Below, one piece after another: positions 22,905-27,695 of a stretch of 27,695 nt of DNA. The stretch lies in contig JAZLCE010000005.1 in assembly GCA_045614025.1 (NCBI GenBank), positions 1 through 27,695 of the forward strand, written 5' to 3'. Each line of letters starts with the position of its first letter. Within the stretch, counting starts at the first letter, position 1. The notes below the pieces were generated by a model, which was given only the letters and a program-made list of their open reading frames with translations, was not told the DNA's origin and did not search any database. Made by a program: the position numbers and the translations under genes. The stretch is from RGIG4140 sp045614025. Its GTDB lineage: Bacteria > Pseudomonadota > Alphaproteobacteria > CAAHEQ01 > UBA3637.

Positions 22905-24872
22905 ATGAAAAGAGTATTAAAATTTTTATTATTTATTATACTTATTTTCGCTCTTTCAAACTTTGAAGGGGATGTCTCTTCATGGGTTAATATCTTAACT
23001 TATATTTCCTTCTTCTTATCTTTCCTTGTGCTTGTTGGCGGCTTTTATTATTTAATTAAAGTGAAAAAAGCCAAACTTTTTGTGTTCCTTCTTGGCTTTT
23101 TGCTGATACAACCAGCTATGGCGCAAATTGATTTATCAGACATAAAAGCTGCAGATGCTTCTGGTTATCGGATCACGGATTTAGGAGATGATGTTTGCCG
23201 TGCTGCAAAAGGCGGACATTTGGATTTAAAAGCCCTTAAAAAAGCGCAAGCCATCATTGATTATTGGAATAAACAAGGTTTAACCCCCTCCATTATTGGT
23301 GGTGGCAATAAAAGCTTTGAATGCGCCAGAGGATATATTAAATATGCCGCTGCTTTGGGCATTGCCGCAAAAGCAACCTGCTCTCCATCTCGCATGATTT
23401 TAAAAACAGCGCTTGAAAAAGATAAATGTTGGCCTTGTGATGTTACCGCAACCATTTTAGCCGGCATTCAAAAAATGTCTGTTAAATCTTATCATGCCAT
23501 TAATAATGCTGCAAAAATCACCTTAGGGATTGGCTATTTATTCTGGCTTACGATCACGATTTTAGTTTCTTTTTCAAAATTTGGGTTTGAAAAGTTTGGG
23601 GAATTTTTCTCAAAACTTTTAAATCAAACAATTATTGTGATGATTATTGCCCTTATCTTGCAAGCGCCTCTTTCTCAATTTTATCGCGCAACCATTTCTC
23701 CATTTATTTCCTTTTCATCCGCATTTAGCATGCGTATCGCTGAAGAAACATTAGAGATAAAAGGAAAAAATGGGTCTTTGTTCGATAAAATCATTTCAAA
23801 AATCGGCCTTGCAACCACGCAAAAATGTTCTTATTGCGATAAGATGAAAGAAAATGAAGGGGGCACAGGTAATTTTATTGGAAGCAGTGCCATTAACTCT
23901 ATTTTATGTTTAACGTGCACAACTTATAAACAAACAGCGCCAATGATTGCCATTGGGCAAAACCTTGTTTGCATTGGCCGGTCAACGCCAATCCCCGTGA
24001 TTGATGATATCCCTGTTTTAAATATCGCCTCCTCATTTATTGGACCAAACTATCAAGTGGCTATCTTTGGATTAATTTTGGTTCTTATCTTTAGTATATA
24101 CACCTTCTTAATTGGATATTTTATTTCCACAAGCGTTTTAAAACTGGGCATTGTTTTGATTTTAATGCCATTTTTCCTGGTTGCCTTTGCCTTTAAGAGC
24201 ACCAGAACTTATGCTAATCAAGCTTGGAAGTTAATTGTTCATGCAATGGTGAATATTTTAATTGTTTCTTTATCTGTTAGCTTAATCACCATTGGCTTTT
24301 CCTCTTTAATGCCAGCTCCTTCTGCGCTAAACTTCGTGAATTTCTTCTTGAATTCAACGGGAGGCGACTTTGCCAATTTGATGGGAGGTAGCAACTTTGC
24401 GGCAGACTTTACTTCAGCCTCTGAAGGATTAAAGAGTATTGCATCAACGGCTTCTGGTTCAGATGCAACGTTAAGATTATTAACCATCGCGGCATTTGCC
24501 TATGTGGGCATCAGCATCATCTCTGGTTCTGCTTCAATCACAGAACAATTAGTCAACACATGGCAATTAAATGCTTCTGAAGGTAAGATTTTAACTGAAT
24601 CTCTTATTTCTAGTGCTAAAAATGGCGTTGCAGGAGCCAAAGGAGCCTGGTATGGAACGAAACTGGCTGCTGGATATGCCAGCAAAAAAATAAACGCCTT
24701 GAGAAACGGCAAAAACGTTCAAGTTTCTGAGCAAGATATTATTGATGAAGCTTCTAGATCATTGGATAAAGCAGAAGGAAATAATAGAACGTATGCAACT
24801 AATAGATATACCTATGATGAGCAAGAACAAGGAACAAATTCCCCTCCTCCACCGCCAACAAGCAAGGCATAA
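22905..24872 (+). CDS. TrbL/VirB6-like membrane protein 3 with Cys-rich loops (655 aa)
   Basis: This is the largest of the three paralogues. The N terminus has hydrophobic segments at ~7-18, ~30-50 and ~57-72, the last ending in a signal-peptidase-like AMA-Q site (residue 74). A Cys-containing region follows (C98, C140, C159) with CWPC at 175-178, then membrane helices (~205-224, ~241-255). A second loop carries CSYC (308-311), CLTC (335-338) and C356. More helices follow (~386-407, ~411-430), the motif FKSTRTYANQAW (~430-441) and further helices. A soluble tail ends in PPPPP. AAGGAGA stands before the ATG, 16 bases after gene 2, and a terminator follows directly. The cysteines suggest disulphides or metal binding outside the cytoplasm. 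Confidence 0.8.
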   Translation: MKRVLKFLLFIILIFALSNFEGDVSSWVNILTYISFFLSFLVLVGGFYYLIKVKKAKLFVFLLGFLLIQPAMAQIDLSDIKAADASGYRITDLGDDVCRAAKGGHLDLKALKKAQAIIDYWNKQGLTPSIIGGGNKSFECARGYIKYAAALGIAAKATCSPSRMILKTALEKDKCWPCDVTATILAGIQKMSVKSYHAINNAAKITLGIGYLFWLTITILVSFSKFGFEKFGEFFSKLLNQTIIVMIIALILQAPLSQFYRATISPFISFSSAFSMRIAEETLEIKGKNGSLFDKIISKIGLATTQKCSYCDKMKENEGGTGNFIGSSAINSILCLTCTTYKQTAPMIAIGQNLVCIGRSTPIPVIDDIPVLNIASSFIGPNYQVAIFGLILVLIFSIYTFLIGYFISTSVLKLGIVLILMPFFLVAFAFKSTRTYANQAWKLIVHAMVNILIVSLSVSLITIGFSSLMPAPSALNFVNFFLNSTGGDFANLMGGSNFAADFTSASEGLKSIASTASGSDATLRLLTIAAFAYVGISIISGSASITEQLVNTWQLNASEGKILTESLISSAKNGVAGAKGAWYGTKLAAGYASKKINALRNGKNVQVSEQDIIDEASRSLDKAEGNNRTYATNRYTYDEQEQGTNSPPPPPTSKA

Positions 24873-24875
24873 TTT

Positions 24876-24903
24876 AAAAGGGGCTTCTCGCCCCTTTTTT
24901 TTA
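24876..24903 (+). terminator. Terminator of the VirB6-like operon
   Basis: A perfect 9-bp stem (24876-24884 with 24890-24898, arm AAAAGGGGC) with a five-base loop is followed by a run of T. It begins three bases past the stop codon of the third VirB6-like gene. Confidence 0.92.
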
Positions 24904-25060
24904 TTTATACTTAAAATATAACGCTCAATGCCTTAAAAAGAACTAAAAAAAATTAGTTCTTATTTAAATTCCCCCTCTTCTTTTTCATTTTAAACCTTAA
25001 AAGAAAAGAGCGTTAAATTTCATAGCTCCCCTTTTAAAAAGACCCACCCCAACTTTTTTC
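24904..25060. other. Intergenic spacer with nested inverted repeats
   Basis: No gene seen. A 9-bp hairpin (24938-24946 with 24953-24961, arm AAGAACTAA) lies inside a wider inverted repeat, AACGCTC at 24920-24926 and GAGCGTT at 25008-25014. Neither is followed by a proper T-run in either direction. It may be a remnant or a structured spacer. Confidence 0.4.
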
Positions 25061-25089
25061 TTGACAAGCCCTCTTTTTTTTGCTATAAA
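25061..25089 (+). promoter_or_regulatory. Promoter of the rpsP operon
   Basis: TTGACA (25061-25066), a 17-base spacer, TATAAA (25084-25089) preceded by TGC, an extended -10. It is the only promoter of this quality before rpsP. Transcription should start near 25096, leaving a leader of about 135 bases. Confidence 0.88.
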
Positions 25090-25095
25090 TAGCCT

Positions 25096-25230
25096 AATCT
25101 TTCAAAAAGCTGAATATATTTTCAGTCTCCAAGGAGATACATCAATCCGCGAAGGTTCGTGCATTGGTGCGATTTTTGTATGTTTGGTTTTTTAAAGGTT
25201 TAACGAGAAAATAGAAAGGAAAGTATATAA
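25096..25230 (+). promoter_or_regulatory. Structured 5' leader of the rpsP operon
   Basis: The leader is long for this compact genome and can fold. One hairpin is 25110-25114 with 25121-25125. A second is 25148-25152 with 25157-25161 (one wobble pair). An alternative stem pairs 144-150 with 169-174 (plus 25000), runs into a GATTTTT tract and could act as a weak attenuator. The second and the alternative stems are mutually exclusive. I do not recognise a known riboswitch or protein-leader class. Regulation by S16 or another product is only a guess. Confidence 0.35.
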
Positions 25231-25623
25231 ATGTCAGTTCGTATTCGTTTAGCCCGTGGCGGTTCAAAAAAACGTCCGGTTCATAAAATTGTTGTTGCCG
25301 ATAAACGCGCTCCACGTGATGGTCGCTTTATTGAATCTTTAGGTTTTTATAATCCACTTTTGCCAAAAGGTCATCAAGATGCTTTGCGTATCAATGAAGA
25401 AGCTGCAAAAAAATGGATGAGCCAAGGTGCAGAACTCACAGAACGTGTTCAAAAATTATTTGCTCTTGTTGGATTAACAGAAAAACCAGCTATTCGTGAA
25501 ACACCAAAGAAATCAGCTCCAAAAGCAAAAGCTCAAGAACGTATGAGAGAAGCAGCTGAAAGAGCTCAAGCTTTAAAAGAAGCTGAAGAAGCCGCAGCTC
25601 AAGCTGAAACACCTGCTGAATAA
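25231..25623 (+). CDS. rpsP: 30S ribosomal protein S16 (130 aa)
   Basis: S16 binds 16S rRNA and is needed for assembly of the small subunit. The family signature opens the protein (SVRIRLARGGSKKRP), followed by DKRAPRDGRFIESLGFYNP near 24-42 and a WMSQGAELTERVQKLF stretch near 62-77. The core ends near residue 85. A ~45-residue Lys/Ala/Glu-rich tail follows, making the protein longer than the ~80-residue form of Escherichia coli; such tails are common in Alphaproteobacteria. The start has AAAGGAAAG upstream. It is the first gene of the rpsP-rimM-trmD-rplS operon, nine bases before rimM. Confidence 0.97.
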   Translation: MSVRIRLARGGSKKRPVHKIVVADKRAPRDGRFIESLGFYNPLLPKGHQDALRINEEAAKKWMSQGAELTERVQKLFALVGLTEKPAIRETPKKSAPKAKAQERMREAAERAQALKEAEEAAAQAETPAE

Positions 25624-25632
25624 GGATAAAAA

Positions 25633-26151
25633 ATGTCAAAACTTGTCTGTGTCGGTCAAATTGTGAATGTTCATGGGATTAAAGGTGGTGTTAAAATCAA
25701 ACCGTTTTTAACCAATCCGATGGATATTGCTTTATTTGACGGTTTAACGGATAAAAACGGCAAAAAAGTCTTCAAACTCAAGGTTCAATCTCAAAATAAA
25801 GGCCTTGTTCTTTGTTATATTGATGGCATTAAAGACCGCACCATGGCTGAAGCTTTAAAAGGGCTTGAGCTTTATGTAGATCGCAGTCAAATGCCTCAAG
25901 AAGATCAAGATGAATTTTATTATATTGACCTGGTTGGCTTAACTGTTTTAAAAGAAGGCGAAGAATTTGGTATCGTTGAAAGCGTTGAAAACTTTGGCGC
26001 TGGAGATATCATTAATGTTCGTCTTAAAAATGGAAAAGTCTTCCCCTTTGATTTTTCAGATGCAACTTTCCCAATTGTTGATATTGAAAACAAAGTGATG
26101 CATATTGAGTTACCCCTTGGCATTAAAGAGGTTATTGACCATGAAGATTAA
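25633..26151 (+). CDS. rimM: Ribosome maturation factor RimM (172 aa)
   Basis: RimM helps the 30S head mature and binds S19. The N-terminal domain shows the family motif VGQIVNVHGIKGGVKIKPF (residues 6-24). The PRC-barrel C-terminal domain begins near residue 95 (DEFYYIDLVGLTVL) and includes GAGDIINVRLKNGK and a final hydrophobic ELPLG segment. Length is normal for the family. AAGGAT lies before the ATG. Its last 11 bases overlap the start of trmD, so the two are likely translationally coupled. Confidence 0.96.
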   Translation: MSKLVCVGQIVNVHGIKGGVKIKPFLTNPMDIALFDGLTDKNGKKVFKLKVQSQNKGLVLCYIDGIKDRTMAEALKGLELYVDRSQMPQEDQDEFYYIDLVGLTVLKEGEEFGIVESVENFGAGDIINVRLKNGKVFPFDFSDATFPIVDIENKVMHIELPLGIKEVIDHED

Positions 26152-26830
26152 CGTTCTCACTCTTTTTCCTGAAATGTTCCCTGGTTTTTTGGGCTATTCA
26201 TTAGCTGGAAAAGCCTTGGCTGAAGGAAAGTGTGAATTAAACGTTGTTAACATCCGCGATTTTGCAACAGATAAATATAAATCTGTTGATGACACGCCAT
26301 TTGGCGGAGGCGCGGGAATGGTGATGAAACCAAGCGTTTTGGATGCGGCCCTTAAAGCCACATATCAAAAAGGAGATATCTATTATCTTTCACCAAGAGG
26401 CAAGGTTTTCAACCAAGAAATGGCTCACTCATTTGCAAATGAAGAAGAAATAACATTTCTTTGTGGAAGATTTGAAGGCATTGATGAACGCATTATTGAA
26501 AAATGGAATATTAAAGAGCTGAGCATTGGAGATTTCATCTTATCCGGTGGCGAACCAGCGCTTTTAACAATGCTTGATGCCGTTATCAGATTATTGCCAA
26601 ATGTGATGGGGAATAATTTGTCTGAAATCGAAGAAAGTTTTGAAAATGGATTACTTGAATATCCGCATTACACAAAACCTCAAGATTTTGAAGGCATGAA
26701 AGTTCCTGAAATTTTGCTTTCTGGGCATCATCAAAAAATCAATGAATGGCGCTTAGAGCAATCTAAACAAATCACAAAAGAAAGAAGACCAGACTTGTGG
26801 GCAAAATACCTGAATCAGAATAAAAATTAA
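26141..26830 (+). CDS. trmD: tRNA (guanine-37-N1)-methyltransferase TrmD (229 aa)
   Basis: TrmD methylates G37 of tRNAs with S-adenosylmethionine and prevents frameshifting. Knot-fold motifs are all present: LFPEMF (8-13), DDTPFGGGAGMVMKP (50-64), YLSPRGK (82-88), LCGRFEGIDER (107-117), SIGDFILSGGEPAL (128-141), GLLEYPHYTKP (170-180) and LLSGHHQKI-x-x-WR (192-204). Arg150 matches catalytic Arg154 of the E. coli enzyme. The position of Asp169 is Glu165 here (ESF for DSF), a conservative change. An open frame extends back to 26105, but the ATG at 26141 gives the family start MKINVLTLFPE and has AAAGAGG upstream. It overlaps rimM by 11 bases. Confidence 0.97.
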   Translation: MKINVLTLFPEMFPGFLGYSLAGKALAEGKCELNVVNIRDFATDKYKSVDDTPFGGGAGMVMKPSVLDAALKATYQKGDIYYLSPRGKVFNQEMAHSFANEEEITFLCGRFEGIDERIIEKWNIKELSIGDFILSGGEPALLTMLDAVIRLLPNVMGNNLSEIEESFENGLLEYPHYTKPQDFEGMKVPEILLSGHHQKINEWRLEQSKQITKERRPDLWAKYLNQNKN

Positions 26831-26844
26831 GAAAGGAATCTAAA

Positions 26845-27210
26845 ATGAACTTAATTAAAGAATTAGAAAATGAACAGATTGCCAAATTAGGAAAAAACAT
26901 TCCAGCATTCAAAGCAGGTGATACTGTTAAAGTTATGTATAAAATCGTTGAAGATAAAGGTCGTGAACGTTTACAAGCTTACGAAGGCATTTGTATCGCT
27001 CGTCATAACGATGGTTTAAATTCAACAATCGTTGTTCGCAAAATTTCATTCGGCGAAGGCGTTGAAAGAATTTTCCCAATTTATTCACCAAACGTTGCTT
27101 CAATCGAAGTTGTCCGCCGTGGTAAAGTTCGTCGTTCAAAACTTTATTACTTACGCAAACTCTTCGGTAAAGCTGCTCGTATTGCTGAAGATAAAGAAAC
27201 TCAAGAATAA
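26845..27210 (+). CDS. rplS: 50S ribosomal protein L19 (121 aa)
   Basis: L19 lies at the interface of the two ribosomal subunits. Family motifs are clear: PAFKAGDTVKVMYKIVE near 20-36, ERLQAYEGICIARHNDGLN near 41-59, VVRKISFGEGVERIFPIYSP near 63-82, and VRRGKVRRSKLYYLRKL near 89-105. Length fits the family. AAAGGAAT precedes the ATG, 14 bases after trmD. It ends the operon; a strong terminator follows. Part of this gene with its terminator is repeated in decayed form just downstream. Confidence 0.97.
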   Translation: MNLIKELENEQIAKLGKNIPAFKAGDTVKVMYKIVEDKGRERLQAYEGICIARHNDGLNSTIVVRKISFGEGVERIFPIYSPNVASIEVVRRGKVRRSKLYYLRKLFGKAARIAEDKETQE

Positions 27211-27228
27211 TTTTCTTGTTCTCTTAAC

Positions 27229-27267
27229 AAAAATCCCTTTACCTTGGTAAGGGGATTTTTTATTTTT
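27229..27267 (+). terminator. Terminator of the rpsP-rplS operon
   Basis: A long stem of about 13-14 pairs (27229-27242 with 27247-27260, one wobble pair) and a CTTG loop is followed by a T-rich tract. It begins 18 bases beyond the rplS stop. Confidence 0.93.
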
Positions 27268-27289
27268 TAATCATCTCCATCCCACTCGC

Positions 27290-27479
27290 ATCAATTATTA
27301 TTCGCAAAATTTCATTCGGCGAAGGCGTTGAAAGAATTTTCTAAAATTTATTCTCCAAACGTTGCTTCAATCGAAGTTGTCCGCCAAAGGTAAAGTTCGT
27401 CGTTCAAAACTTTATGGCTTTAAGCAAACTCTTTAAGTAAAGCTGCTCTATTAAAAGAAGATAAAGAAACTTTAAGATA
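27290..27479 (+). pseudogene. Decayed duplicate of the rplS 3' end
   Basis: This stretch repeats 27020-27210 at roughly 85-90% identity by eye, shifted by 266 to 269 bases. Long identical blocks (for example TTGCTTCAATCGAAGTTGTC) alternate with substitutions and small insertions that break the L19 frame with stops. It has no start codon or ribosome site. It is a partial tandem duplication, or possibly a chimeric stretch from assembly, given the odd sequence that follows. Confidence 0.75.
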
Positions 27480-27540
27480 TTTTCTTGTTCTCTTAACAAA
27501 AATCCCTTTACCTTGGTAAGGGGATTTTTTATTTTTTTAA
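27480..27540 (+). terminator. Second copy of the rplS terminator
   Basis: Bases 27480-27537 are identical to 27211-27267 plus the preceding base context, including the complete stem, loop and T tract. It follows the decayed rplS copy in the same order as the original, so gene end and terminator were copied together. Confidence 0.8.
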
Positions 27541-27695
27541 TATCCAACTCTCTTCTAAAATCCAAAACGCCACACCTCCCCCCAACTTCCCATCCAATTC
27601 CACACGCCTTACCCTTACCCCCACCACCCCACGCGCCCAACTTTCACGTCCAACCTCAACACCCTTAAACTCCCGCGACACGACACAACCCCAAC
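27541..27695. other. C-rich, G-poor terminal stretch, probably artefactual
   Basis: Composition changes sharply: C becomes the commonest base and G almost vanishes, while the rest of the window is rich in A and T. No gene, repeat unit or known site is visible. Together with its place at the very end of the sequence this suggests poor-quality contig-end sequence rather than real chromosome. Confidence 0.6.

Noticed and set aside
26633..26637. Glu in place of the catalytic Asp169 of TrmD (ESF for DSF)
   Set aside because: The change is conservative, all other motifs are intact, and as far as I recall ESF is common in alphaproteobacterial TrmD. I do not regard it as loss of function.
1..27695. 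Insertion sequences, tRNA genes, integrases or phage genes marking a genomic island
   Set aside because: I found no transposase, integrase, inverted terminal repeats, tRNA or attachment-site pattern in the window.

Overview
The window looks like chromosomal DNA of an AT-rich alphaproteobacterium with a host-associated lifestyle. The lineage is supported by the ribosomal operon rpsP-rimM-trmD-rplS, with an S16 that carries a long Lys/Ala/Glu-rich tail and a TrmD ending in an RRPDLW-type C terminus. Host association is inferred from eleven ankyrin-repeat (ANK) proteins next to three tandem TrbL/VirB6-like type IV secretion membrane proteins. This resembles what is known from Rickettsiales, Holosporales-like and other AT-rich host-associated Alphaproteobacteria. 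I cannot name the genus from sequence alone.

Layout. (1) Positions 1-950, minus strand: one small ANK gene with its own promoter and terminator. (2) Positions 900-10550, minus strand: nine ANK genes packed head to tail (gaps of 1-21 bp or an 11-bp overlap), preceded by a 73-codon ORF and a near-consensus promoter, and closed by a hairpin terminator at 903-933. (3) Positions 10767-19092, minus strand: a second unit made of two ~200-aa helical proteins and a 2325-aa mosaic ANK protein with proline-rich linkers, 24-bp and 36-bp tandem repeats and a ~500-aa non-ANK helical core. A near-perfect consensus promoter lies at 19064-19092 and a strong terminator at 10767-10798. A third helical gene (19098-19748) lies just upstream. 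(4) Positions 19849-24903, plus strand, divergent: three VirB6-like genes. Each has an exported N terminus followed by a CWxC motif, and the second is predicted to be a lipoprotein. (5) Positions 25061-27267, plus strand: rpsP-rimM-trmD-rplS with a structured leader and a terminator. (6) Positions 27290-27540: a decayed tandem copy of the rplS 3' end with an intact terminator, then ~155 bases of C-rich, almost G-free sequence that looks like a contig-end artefact.

How it may work together (inference): the VirB6-like proteins would form inner-membrane/periplasmic parts of a type IV secretion machine. The ANK proteins are soluble, lack signal peptides and are plausible secreted effectors or host-facing scaffolds. 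The helical proteins co-transcribed with the giant ANK protein could be its partners or chaperones. No virB4, virB8-11 or virD4 gene is in the window, so the secretion link rests on neighbourhood and family membership. All five promoters I could place carry a TG-extended -10 element, a feature shared by accessory and housekeeping units.
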